NCBI GenBank assembly: GCA_965229645.1
Contig: OZ245893.1
Span: 930,001 to 994,000, forward strand
Length of the DNA: 64,000 nt
Reading direction: 5' to 3'
DNA from: CAXQZM01 sp965229645
GTDB lineage: Bacteria > Pseudomonadota > Alphaproteobacteria > UBA7985
How positions within the stretch are numbered: position 1 is the first letter of the stretch; each line of letters opens with the position of its first letter. Positions 17,983 to 26,253 of the stretch are shown piece after piece. The notes under the pieces were generated by a model. That model was not told where the DNA came from. It was given only the letters and a program-made list of their open reading frames with translations, and made no database searches. Both the position numbers and the translations under genes were made by a program.

Positions 17983-18677
17983 TGCAAAAGGTCTATGAGG
18001 ATGCGCATCAAGCCCTGGCGGGGCTGCTGCGCGACAACATGCTGATCGCCGCCGGCGGGTTCGGCTTGTGCGGCATTCCCGAGCTATTGATCGCCGCCAT
18101 ACGCGATGCGGGCACGCAAAATCTGACCTGTGCCTCCAACAATGCTGGGGTCGACGACTTCGGGCTCGGTCTCTTGCTGCAAACCTGGCAGATCCGACGC
18201 ATGATCGCTTCCTACGTCGGCGAAAACGCCGAATTTAAGCGGCAATACTTGTCGGAAGAGCTCGAGCTTGAGTTCACGCCCCAGGGCACCCTGGCCGAGC
18301 GCATGCGCGCAGGGGGCTGCGGCATCCCTGGCTTCTACACCAAAACGGGCGTGGGCACCGTCATCGCTGAGGGCAAGGACCATCGGGACTTTGGCGGCCA
18401 AACCTACGTGATGGAGGAAGGAATCTTCGCCGATCTCTCCATCGTCAAGGCCTGGAAAGCCGACGAAACGGGCAACGCAGTGTTTCGAAAAACCGCGCGC
18501 AACTTCAATCCCCCCGCGGCCATGTGCGGCAAAGTCTGCGTGATGGAGGTTGAGGAACTTGTTCCCACGGGCACCCTCGACCCCGACCAAATTCACCTGC
18601 CAGGTGTTTACGTTCACCGCCTGATCCAGGGCGACCATGAAAAACGTATCGAGCAACGCACAGTGCAGGGAGACTAA
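17982..18677 (+). CDS. scoA: Succinyl-CoA:3-ketoacid CoA-transferase subunit A
   Basis: The 231-residue alpha subunit has the opening LIAAGGFGLCGIPELLI, NNAGVDDFGLGLLL and the GGCGIPGFYTKTGVGT loop of SCOT-A. With subunit B it moves CoA from succinyl-CoA to acetoacetate, feeding the thiolase just upstream. Its ATG shares bases with the thiolase stop. The start of scoB lies three bases after its stop, so the two subunits were evidently coupled. The subunit itself is intact, but its partner gene is broken. Confidence 0.9.
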   Translation: MQKVYEDAHQALAGLLRDNMLIAAGGFGLCGIPELLIAAIRDAGTQNLTCASNNAGVDDFGLGLLLQTWQIRRMIASYVGENAEFKRQYLSEELELEFTPQGTLAERMRAGGCGIPGFYTKTGVGTVIAEGKDHRDFGGQTYVMEEGIFADLSIVKAWKADETGNAVFRKTARNFNPPAAMCGKVCVMEVEELVPTGTLDPDQIHLPGVYVHRLIQGDHEKRIEQRTVQGD

Positions 18678-18679
18678 GC

Positions 18680-19460
18680 ATGGCTTGGGACAGAAACGCC
18701 ATGGCCGCGCGCGCAGCCCAGGAACTCGAGGACGGCACCTACGTCAACCTGGGCATTGGGATCCCGACCTTGGTCAGCAACTTCATCCCCGCTGGGGTCC
18801 AGGTGACCCTGCAGTCGGAAAACGGCATGCTCGGCATGGGCCCGTTCCCAACCGAAACGGAAGTTGACGCCGACCTGATCAACGCGGGCAAGCAAAAACC
18901 TGGGCATTGGGATCCCGACTTTGGTCAGCAACTTCATCCCCGCTGGGGTCCAGGTGACCCTGCAGTCGGAAAACGGCATGCTCGGCATGGGCCCGTTCCC
19001 AACCGAAACGGAAGTTGACGCCGACCTGATCAACGCGGGCAAGCAAACCATCACCGAACTGGCGAATACGGCGTACTTCGATTCGGCAACCTCCTTTGGC
19101 ATGATTCGCGGCGGCAAGATCGCCATGGCGATCTTGGGCGCTATGGAGGTGGCGGAAAACGGCGACCTCGCCAATTGGATGATCCCAGGCAAGCTGGTCA
19201 AAGGCATGGGCGGGGCCATGGACCTAGTCGCGGGCGTCGGGCGCGTAGTCGTCGTTATGGACCATACTAACAAGCACGGCGCCCCCAAAGTGCTACAAAG
19301 CTGCACCCTCCCCCTCACAGGCGCGGGCGTCGTTGACCGCCTCATCACCAACTTGGGCGTCATGGACGTAGTCGAAGGCGGCCTAAAAATCGTCGAAACA
19401 GCGGCAGGCGTTAGCGAAGCCGACCTCAGTTCGGCGACCCAGGCAAGGATCGTCAACTAG
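18680..19460 (+). pseudogene. scoB: Succinyl-CoA:3-ketoacid CoA-transferase subunit B, broken by a 151-bp tandem duplication
   Basis: The reading starts normally (AARAAQELEDGTYVNLGIG) and reaches the catalytic SENGMLG, but at 18897 a second copy of 18746-18896 begins and shifts the frame by one base. The first frame stops at 19018. A second frame, readable from about 18921, encodes the rest from VSNFIPAG to the normal end. Deleting one 151-bp copy restores a 209-residue subunit of family length. The copies differ at about one position (gaccttgg versus gactttgg), so the event is very recent or an assembly error. As it stands no complete subunit is encoded, unless slippage removes the repeat in some cells. 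Confidence 0.85.
18746..19047 (+). repeat. 151-bp perfect-spaced tandem duplication within scoB
   Basis: Unit one is 18746-18896 and unit two is 18897-19047, joined at agcaaa|aacctgggc. The two units share their whole length with one visible mismatch. 151 is not a multiple of three, so the duplication breaks the gene. Confidence 0.9.
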
Positions 19461-19764
19461 GGCCGATGAACGACGCCCAAAAACGATCTAAATCAGGGAG
19501 TTTTGCACGTCCTACCCATCCAGCGGCAGGCCAAACGAACCGTCCCCTCTCCAGGCGCTTGGTGAAAAGACAAGCTCCTTGGGAGTCCCACCAAATGATC
19601 TTGAGCAGGTCCCCGCGCCGCCCTCGGAATACGAACAAGTGACCACAATAGGGATCAAGCTTCAAGACGGCTTCTGTCTGAGCGGCGAGAGTGTCGAAGC
19701 CACGGCGCATGTCTGTGACGCCCGCCGCTAACCAGACCCGTATGTTGGAGGTGACGGGGATCAA
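19453..19764 (-). pseudogene. IS66-family TnpB, C-terminally truncated
   Basis: The frame gives the IS66 accessory protein TnpB: VWLAAGVTDMRRGFDTLA, GHLFVFRGRRGDLLKIIWWD, GACLFTKRLERGRFVWP. After RFVWP it loses the family sequence and runs into unrelated residues, ending inside the 3' end of scoB. The start is a TTG following the end of tnpA copy A, as in IS66 elements where tnpA and tnpB overlap. No tnpC transposase follows, so the element is dead. Confidence 0.8.
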
Positions 19765-19814
19765 TCGGATAACCCCTCAACCAAGGCCAAAATCGCCGCC
19801 AAGTTCGTTGCTCC

Positions 19815-20201
19815 CTAAATCAGGACGCGACGACCATCGCTCAAAGACAGGTCAACACGCAAGGCATGCAGACTGCCCTTAGAACCGCGCGCGCCCACAG
19901 AGGCTGAAACACGAGATTGGGGAAATTCTACGTTCGTGCGAGCAGGCGTAGGGTCTGAAGACACGGATACTTCGTAAAACGCTGACCCCGAAACCTCACC
20001 ACCGCCCCCATGGGGCGCATCCTTCCCAGACCCATGACCTCCCCCAAAACGCGAATCCTTGAGCCAGCTGTGGAGCATAGTCGCGTTCAGCGCATACCGA
20101 CGCGAAACCTGCGCCACTGAAACACCTGGAACTCTGGCTTGATCGCAGATCTCTAGCTTCTCCGAAGCCGACCAACGTCGACGCTTGACCCGATCCAACA
20201 T
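19815..20201 (-). pseudogene. IS66-family TnpA, copy A (nonsense mutation)
   Basis: It encodes the helix-turn-helix TnpA of IS66 elements (MLDRVKRRRWSASEKLEICD, then VSRRYALNATMLHSWLKD). It stops early at ...GRRVLI because of a TAG where copy B reads GAG-type codons (LIERATNLAAILALVEGL). Copy A alone continues toward a tnpB, so it derives from the original element. Confidence 0.75.
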
Positions 20202-20241
20202 AACTTGCCTCCTTAAAGTGTCCGCTCTGTTGAGCGGGCAC

Positions 20242-20721
20242 TTAGCAAGCTAAAGCGTCAGCGCCAGAGCGCCCACAACGGACGCTTACTAATCCCTCAA
20301 CCAAGGCCAAAATCGCCGCCAAGTTCGTTGCTCTCTCAATCAGGACGCGACGACCATCGCTCAAAGACAGGTCAACACGCAAGGCATGCAGACTGCCCTT
20401 AAAACCGCGCGCGCCCACAGAGGCTGAAACACGAGATTGGGGAAATTCTACGTTCGTGCGAGCAGGCGTAGGGTCTGAAGACACGGATACTACATAAAAC
20501 GCTGACCCCGAAACCTCACCACCGCCCCCATGGGGCGCATCCTTCCCAAACCCATGACCTCCCCCAAAACGCGAATCCTTGAGCCAGCTGTGGAGCATAG
20601 TCGCGTTCAGCGCATACCGACGCGCGACCTGCGCCACTGAAACACCTGGAACTCTGGCTTGATCGCAGATCTCTAGCTTCTCCGAAGCCGACCAACGTCG
20701 ACGCTTGACCCGATCCAACAT
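20242..20721 (-). pseudogene. IS66-family TnpA, copy B (tail replaced by copy A's inverted repeat)
   Basis: Nearly identical to copy A, but it keeps the ERATNLAAILALVEGL tail, then runs into the inverted repeat of copy A (LVSVRCGRSGADALAC) instead of the natural end. So the 520-bp repeat was created by a duplication or a nested insertion. No tnpB follows this copy. Confidence 0.7.
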
Positions 20722-20815
20722 AACTTGCCTCCTTAAAGTGTCCGCTCTGTTGAGCGGGCACTTAGCAAGCTAAAGCGTCAGCGCCAGAGCGCCCACAACG
20801 GACGCTTACCTTACC

Positions 20816-20904
20816 ACCAAGGAAACACCTGGCACCCTGGCTTGGTCGCGGATATCTAGCTTCTCCGAAGCCGACCAACGTCGACGCTTGACCCGATCCA
20901 ACAT
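20816..20904 (-). pseudogene. IS66-family TnpA, copy C (N-terminal stub)
   Basis: Only about 30 codons remain: the ATG at 20904 (MLDRVKRRRW) and the following helix, diverged from copies A and B. It is cut at the left by the inverted repeat tip of copy B. It marks the oldest of the three ends, next to the cassette. Confidence 0.6.
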
Positions 20905-20998
20905 CACTTTCCTCCTTGAGTATCCGCTCAGTTGAGCGGGCACCTAGCAAGCTAAATCGTCAGCGCCAGAGCGCCCACAACGGACGCTTTCGTTCAAA

Positions 20999-21913
20999 CT
21001 AACTGGGTGTAAAAAGATCGAAAATAAATTTAAGAACTTGCGCACTGTCTTTTGCCAAAGAAATGTACTCTGAAATTTTATCAATTAAGCTCGTTTCGTT
21101 ACTCTCATGGATATCTGTGAGAGTATCCGCATTCTCTGTTTGCAGGAAAATTCCTCTCCCTGATGCTAACTCATCATGAATTTTCATTTCAATTTCCTTA
21201 AGAAAATCTTCAGATTGCCTTCTAAGAACATCCATAAACTCATTCATTCTATCATCATCATTAGAATCTGACTTGGAAATAGCACTTTGGAATTCCTGGT
21301 AGCTTCCTTTCTCCAAAATAATAACTTTTTCACCAGATATATTATACTTTGACGGCATGGAATTGCTCTCCTTTTCATGAACACAAATTTTCAATTCCTC
21401 TGGGACTCTTAAAAACAAAGCATCACACTCAGCCTTGCTTGCACTAAGCACAGAAAATCTGAGTAAGCTTGAAAGTGAAATAGTTCTCGCGCACTTAGGT
21501 GCCCTCTGGAATGAAGACTCGCTTAAAACCACAAATAGGCCACAAGTTTTTTCTGAATCGGCCAAAGCAGACAGGTATGTGCTTTCTCTTACTGATTTAT
21601 GAATCTTCTTTTTTGAAATTCGCTTTGCATTCCTAATTTCATTGTCATGAAAACTATGATCAAAAGAAATCATATCAGCAGGAGCCTTGCGAAGAAATTT
21701 TCGAACTTGCGATGCGATATCAGGATTAAGTCGGCAATATGCAGCGTTACTTTGCCCAAAAATGGATAACCAAATCGGATCATTCTCTCTATCAAGACCA
21801 AGTTTTAACTTGCCGCCGGAATGGTAAAATTCCTTCCAGATATCCTTCGTGGACAGCTTTGATGCTTGTTGCGAAAGGACATCATGATCAAACACGATTA
21901 TTGCTTTTTCCAT
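20999..21913 (-). CDS. Unidentified 304-aa protein, partner of the AAA ATPase
   Basis: I do not recognise the family. The soluble protein begins MEKAIIVFDHDVLSQQAS, an Asp-rich first strand loosely like PIN or NYN nuclease openings. It has a basic stretch (NAKRISKKKIHKS, about residues 94-106) and ends with a predicted helical tail (about 215-304). Base composition is much lower in GC than its chromosomal neighbours and matches the ATPase gene 33 bases upstream, so the two are probably one transcript. The ATG was chosen; a TTG six bases upstream is an alternative start. Its stop lies ten bases from the IS66 end. An effector role beside an OLD-like ATPase is inferred from arrangement only. Confidence 0.65.
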   Translation of the reverse strand: MEKAIIVFDHDVLSQQASKLSTKDIWKEFYHSGGKLKLGLDRENDPIWLSIFGQSNAAYCRLNPDIASQVRKFLRKAPADMISFDHSFHDNEIRNAKRISKKKIHKSVRESTYLSALADSEKTCGLFVVLSESSFQRAPKCARTISLSSLLRFSVLSASKAECDALFLRVPEELKICVHEKESNSMPSKYNISGEKVIILEKGSYQEFQSAISKSDSNDDDRMNEFMDVLRRQSEDFLKEIEMKIHDELASGRGIFLQTENADTLTDIHESNETSLIDKISEYISLAKDSAQVLKFIFDLFTPS

Positions 21914-21946
21914 CACCAAAATAACTGCCTAGAGATTAAACCTTCA

Positions 21947-23767
21947 CTAATCAGACGACTTTCTGGGTTCTTCTGAGGTAATCCGATCCCTTTCTTTTAC
22001 GATAACACTAATAGCTTTTGTCTCAATGCTCGTAAAGTCGTGGAAATAGTCTAAAGGAGCTTCAAAGAATGAACTACAGCCAAAAACCGATGAACGCATT
22101 GAGCAACCTCCTAGCTCCTTCTGATTCTTAAAGAAATAGAGGAAAGATATGTTCTTTCTCCATTTCTCTTGAGAACCCAGGACTGCAAGAATACAATTCA
22201 ATAGATGCTCGCTATGGGTTTCAATAAGTAGAATTGGAAACTCATCACAGGACTGATCGGAATCATTGTCAAAATGAAATTTTTTATACACGTTGTCAAT
22301 TGAGCCCACCAGTGATGTCAACGAAGATGCGTGCATGTGAGCTTCTGGCTGCTCCATGCTGATAAAGCCGCTCTTTTCAATGCGCCCAACTGCATAAACA
22401 AGGGGTAAAAATTGAGACAGTCCGTAGCCCACGTCCTCAAGACCTAAAGTAAATTTAGGACGTCCGCGTGGGTTTTTCAGCGCAAGTCCAGTTGATCGAT
22501 GTGACACTTCCGATATCTGAGGAAAATAACCAAACTCCTGCTTAAACGCCAACCAGTGCTGCGGTAACTTGGATACGGACTTTCGATATCTAGACTTGTT
22601 TGATCCAAAATTCATCTTTAGATCTTCAATGGTTTCGGTTTCTGATTTAACACCACTTTCATGCGAGTATACATCTCGAGGTTCCATTCTTGCCGCTCTG
22701 ATGTCTGTGAACTTTCTCGGACTGAGTGATCGATCTATAGAGCGTGAGGCTTGCTCCAGAAGCTTAGAAAATACGATGAAACTTGGGTGTGCATTTTCTG
22801 GTAAATTTACCTCTCTGGAGATTAACCAAAAGTCCTTAGTGTAGGGAAGGAAGTCACTTGACTCAGAGGACCACGAACTTTCTTGACCTGCAAAAGAGAT
22901 AGGAACAAACCATTTACAAAGAGCTTTGTTTCTATCGCCCATGGGATGGGTAAGCCGAGCCGTGACCGACAGTTTGGGGATTTTAAAAATATATTTATTA
23001 ATGGATAGATATCCAATGGCCGTTTCATCATATCTTAAGTATATTTCTAAGTTCGCCTGCATCGTTTGATGACCTTCAGGAATACCTCTCAAAAGGTTGA
23101 GTAGAAACGTTACTCTGGCTAGTAAATCCGCATCTATGACTTCGTCTAAAAGCCTAGTTCTCCTGTCTAAATACGCTCTATTTATCTCGCTTTTTGTTAT
23201 GGAATTGATTGATCTAACATTAAATGAACGTATTCCTCGTGTTGTTTCAGACACATATTTCCGAACCCTATTTATGACATCAACTGCGTCTCCAAGTACA
23301 ATTCCATCGCCTTCATGTTGCTTTCGAAGTTCCTCAATCATGAGTCTCAAATTAAAAGACTGACGCACAACAGATCTGGACCTAAAATCCTCTTTAAAGT
23401 CTGCTCGTTCAAATGTTAGATTGAGGTTTTGAATTTGATTTAAGGTTTCCTCCAAAAATTCTAAGGTCGTTGTCAAAATGGGACTAACGGGCAAAGAATG
23501 AAGATCGAAAGACAGCACAACTTCTTTATCTTTGTCATGATAGGGAAATATGGATATTGGACTCTCGATTCTACATCGATCTGATGTTACTGAAACAGGT
23601 TCAGGACCGAATTTGGAAGCGTAATTATTCTCAGATATGAAAGAGATTAACTTTAGGAGCGATGTTTTGCCCGTACTGTTTTTTCCTAATATTACTGTCA
23701 GTGGTTTCATGCAGAACTCAAGCTCATCTAATCCCATGAACGGTTTGCATTTTATCTTTCTTAACAC
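21947..23767 (-). CDS. AAA/OLD-like ATPase (AAA_15/DUF3696-like)
   Basis: The 606-residue ATPase has Walker A GKNSTGKTS (28-36), an ABC-like signature area LEDVGYGLSQFLPLV (about 443-457), Walker B with FISMEQPEAHMH (about 468-479) and the His-switch strand LLIETHSEHLL (about 513-523). This split layout is that of SMC/OLD-like ATPases with a long insertion. The end (EAPLDYFHDF) resembles the DUF3696 tail. I place the start at GTG 23767 because GGAGG lies nine bases before it; the open frame extends further upstream without a ribosome site. No TOPRIM domain is evident, unlike true OLD proteins. Such ATPases commonly act as sensors in phage-defence pairs, which is an inference here. Confidence 0.78.
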   Translation of the reverse strand: MLRKIKCKPFMGLDELEFCMKPLTVILGKNSTGKTSLLKLISFISENNYASKFGPEPVSVTSDRCRIESPISIFPYHDKDKEVVLSFDLHSLPVSPILTTTLEFLEETLNQIQNLNLTFERADFKEDFRSRSVVRQSFNLRLMIEELRKQHEGDGIVLGDAVDVINRVRKYVSETTRGIRSFNVRSINSITKSEINRAYLDRRTRLLDEVIDADLLARVTFLLNLLRGIPEGHQTMQANLEIYLRYDETAIGYLSINKYIFKIPKLSVTARLTHPMGDRNKALCKWFVPISFAGQESSWSSESSDFLPYTKDFWLISREVNLPENAHPSFIVFSKLLEQASRSIDRSLSPRKFTDIRAARMEPRDVYSHESGVKSETETIEDLKMNFGSNKSRYRKSVSKLPQHWLAFKQEFGYFPQISEVSHRSTGLALKNPRGRPKFTLGLEDVGYGLSQFLPLVYAVGRIEKSGFISMEQPEAHMHASSLTSLVGSIDNVYKKFHFDNDSDQSCDEFPILLIETHSEHLLNCILAVLGSQEKWRKNISFLYFFKNQKELGGCSMRSSVFGCSSFFEAPLDYFHDFTSIETKAISVIVKERDRITSEEPRKSSD

Positions 23768-23959
23768 TAATTCATACCTCCAACCTTTAACGCTAGTGGA
23801 CCTGAAACAAATAATCGAGCGGTTTCGAGCCACACTAAACACGAAGAAACCTCTGGTGATTGCCCTCCCTGACGGCCCCTAATAAATGCCGCAGGTCGCA
23901 CAAGATGTCAAGCGTGAATCGTAGGTGGGTTGCTTTTGAAAAAGTACCTATGAAGGAGA

Positions 23960-24068
23960 GTAAGCCTCCGCTGTAGGCGCTCTGGCGCTGACAGTAGCTT
24001 GCTACGTGACCGCTCAACTGAACGAACACTCAAGGAGGTAAGTGATGCTGGATTGGGTCAAACGTTGA
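23960..24068 (+). mobile_element. IS66-family left-end remnant, opposite orientation
   Basis: GTAAGCCTCCGCTGTAGGCG at 23960 matches the IS66 inverted repeat on the other side of the cassette, and the following bases reproduce the GCTCTGGCGCTGAC / GACCGCTCAACTGA / AAGGAGG arrangement. A tnpA start (ATG 24045, MLDWVKR) stops after seven codons and the homology fades by about 24080. It faces away from the cassette, so the cassette lies between two divergent IS66 left ends. Confidence 0.75.
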
Positions 24069-24126
24069 CGTTGGTCACTCGTCTTTTCTACGTCCACCCT
24101 GTCCAGCTTTAGGCCCCCAGCCCCCT

Positions 24127-25392
24127 TCAATTGGAAACCGCAACACCATAGCGGGCTGCAGCGCCCAGCTCTTCCTCGATACGCAACAGTTGATTGTACT
24201 TGGCCGTCCGGTCCGAACGCGACAGGGACCCCGTTTTGATCTGGCCGCAGTTGGTGGCGACGGCTAAGTCGGCGATGGTGGCGTCCTCGGTTTCGCCGCT
24301 GCGGTGCGACATGACGACGCCAAAGTTTGCGCCCTGGGCCATTTGGACCGCGTCGAGGGTTTCCGACAGGGTGCCGATCTGATTGACCTTGATCAGGATG
24401 GCGTTGCCGCTGGCCTCGGCGATGCCACGGGCCAAGCGCGCTGTGTTGGTCACGAATAGGTCGTCGCCGACCAGCTGCACCCCCTTGGACTTGGCCGTTA
24501 GGGCCTGCCAGCCGTCCCAATCGTCTTCGTCCAAGCCATCCTCGATGGAAACGATGGGGTAGGCCTCGACCAAGTCGAGCAAGTAGGCCTGCAACTGCGC
24601 GGAAGATCGCACGAGCCCCTCCCCCTGCATATGGTACTGGCCGTCGCGATAAAACTCTGAGGCCGCGCAATCGAGCGCGATGTTGACATCGCGGCCTGGG
24701 GCGTAGCCCGCGACCTCGATCGCGCGCACAATCAGATCGAGCGCGGCTTTCGACGAGGCCAGATTGGGGGCAAAGCCGCCTTCATCGCCGACGTTGGTAT
24801 TGTGCCCCTTGGCCTTGAGTTCGGCGGCCAGCGCATGAAACACCTCTACACCCGCGCGCAAGCCGTCGCGGAAGCTGGGCAAGCCGTGGGGGCGGATCAT
24901 AAATTCCTGAAAGTCGATGGAGTTGTCCGCATGGGCGCCGCCGTTGATGATGTTCATCATCGGCACGGGCAGAACATGGGCCGCGATGCCGCCGACATGG
25001 CGGTAGAGCGGGACTTGGCTGTCCAGCGCTGCCGCCTTCGCCACCGCGAGCGACACGCCGAGCAAGGCGTTGGCGCCCAGGCGCGCCTTGTTGTCGGTGC
25101 CGTCCAGGTCGATCATGGTTTGATCCACGCGGCGCTGCTGTGCCGCTGGCATCCCCCTCAAGGCCTCGAGGATCTCGCCCTGGACATGGGCAACGGCGCG
25201 TTCCACGCCCTTGCCAGCGTAAGGGTCGCCGCCGTCGCGCAGTTCCACCGCCTCGTACTTGCCCGTCGATGCGCCCGACGGCACCATGGCGCGCCCCAAG
25301 GCCCCGGTTTCCAGCTGGCAATCCACCTCGACCGTCGGGTTGCCCCGACTATCAAGAACCTGGCGGGCGGAGAGATCAGCGATGCGTGACAT
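24127..25392 (-). CDS. eno: Enolase
   Basis: The 421-residue enzyme interconverts 2-phosphoglycerate and phosphoenolpyruvate. It shows SRGNPTVEVD, SGASTGKYEAVELRDG, the metal/catalytic region SIEDGLDEDDWDGW, VGDDLFVTN, catalytic Lys in ILIKVNQIGTL and the signature MSHRSGETEDATIADLAVA. Length is normal. It ends a minus-strand group with kdsA and pyrG (42-bp gap to kdsA), an order common in alphaproteobacteria. Confidence 0.97.
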   Translation of the reverse strand: MSRIADLSARQVLDSRGNPTVEVDCQLETGALGRAMVPSGASTGKYEAVELRDGGDPYAGKGVERAVAHVQGEILEALRGMPAAQQRRVDQTMIDLDGTDNKARLGANALLGVSLAVAKAAALDSQVPLYRHVGGIAAHVLPVPMMNIINGGAHADNSIDFQEFMIRPHGLPSFRDGLRAGVEVFHALAAELKAKGHNTNVGDEGGFAPNLASSKAALDLIVRAIEVAGYAPGRDVNIALDCAASEFYRDGQYHMQGEGLVRSSAQLQAYLLDLVEAYPIVSIEDGLDEDDWDGWQALTAKSKGVQLVGDDLFVTNTARLARGIAEASGNAILIKVNQIGTLSETLDAVQMAQGANFGVVMSHRSGETEDATIADLAVATNCGQIKTGSLSRSDRTAKYNQLLRIEEELGAAARYGVAVSN

Positions 25393-25434
25393 GTTCGAAC
25401 CTTTGGGATTTGGGTTGGTGAGGGGGTTTTGAAG

Positions 25435-26253
25435 TTAGGACGCTTTGGCCAAGCGATCAAAAGCCATGAGCTGGCGGAGCAAGCCCTCGGCTTGATCCAA
25501 GGGCACCTGATTGGGGCCGTCGGAAAAGGCGCGGTCGGGGTCGTCATGGATTTCCATGAAAAGGGCTGCGACGCCGACCGAGACCGCGGCCCGCGCCAAC
25601 ACGGGGATGAACTGGCGCTGCCCGCCGCTGGTCCCGCCCTGCCCGCCTGGTTGCTGAACCGAGTGCGTGGCGTCAAACACGACAGGATAGCCGAACTGGG
25701 CAAGCGTTGGCAAAGCGCGGAAGTCCGAGACCAGGGTATTGTAGCCAAAAGACGTGCCCCGCTCGCAAGCCATGACTTGCGCATTCCCCGTGGAGGCGAC
25801 TTTGGCGAGCACGTGTTCCATATCCCACGGCGCCAGGAACTGGCCCTTCTTCACATTGACAATCTTGCCCGTGCGGCCCGCCGCCAGCAGCAAGTCGGTT
25901 TGGCGACACAGGAAGGCCGGAATCTGCACCACATCGACCACCTCAGCCACCGCGGCGCAGTGCCCTGGTTCGTGCACGTCGGTGACGAGCGGCAAGCCTG
26001 TTTCAGCGCGCACATGCTCGAAGATCCGCAACGCCTCCTCCAGCCCCACGCCGCGCTTACCCGCCAGCGAGGTTCGGTTGGCCTTGTCGAAGGAAGATTT
26101 GTAAATCAGCGGGATGCCGAGGCGCACGCTCAGCGCCTGCAGGGCCGAGGACATGCGCAAGGCATGATCGCGGGATTCGAGAGCGCAAGGCCCTGCCAAC
26201 AGGACCAAGGGTTGGTCATTGCCGATCTCAAAATTTTGCAACCGAATGTTCAT
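25435..26253 (-). CDS. kdsA: 3-deoxy-8-phosphooctulonate (KDO-8-P) synthase
   Basis: It condenses phosphoenolpyruvate with arabinose-5-phosphate, for the lipopolysaccharide inner core, showing the organism is a Gram-negative with LPS. Motifs include LLAGPCALESRDHALRM, YKSSFDKANRTS, DVHEPGHCAAVAEVVDVVQIPAFLCRQTDLL and the metal-site KGQFLAPWDM. The ATG shares bases with the pyrG stop (TAATG). The longer open frame upstream lies inside pyrG and was rejected. The product is 272 residues, of normal length. Confidence 0.95.
   Translation of the reverse strand: MNIRLQNFEIGNDQPLVLLAGPCALESRDHALRMSSALQALSVRLGIPLIYKSSFDKANRTSLAGKRGVGLEEALRIFEHVRAETGLPLVTDVHEPGHCAAVAEVVDVVQIPAFLCRQTDLLLAAGRTGKIVNVKKGQFLAPWDMEHVLAKVASTGNAQVMACERGTSFGYNTLVSDFRALPTLAQFGYPVVFDATHSVQQPGGQGGTSGGQRQFIPVLARAAVSVGVAALFMEIHDDPDRAFSDGPNQVPLDQAEGLLRQLMAFDRLAKAS

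Larger units (their letters stand above)
19453..20989 (-). mobile_element. IS66-family remnant with three nested left ends
   Basis: Three left-end inverted repeats read on the minus strand as GTAAGCGTCCGTTGTGGGCG: their outer tips are at about 20289, 20809 and (degenerate, AAAGCGTCCG) 20989. Each is followed by a promoter-like palindrome, AAGGAGG and the tnpA start. The first two units are a 520-bp direct repeat (19770-20289 and 20290-20809). The third is cut off inside tnpA at about 20811. Only tnpA and part of tnpB survive. The ends point toward the AT-rich cassette to the right. Confidence 0.8.

Noticed and set aside
21947..23767. Identification as PARIS (AriA/AriB) or Gabija
   Set aside because: The partner does not show a DUF4435/TOPRIM pattern or a UvrD helicase, and the ATPase is longer than AriA; the resemblance is only at class level.
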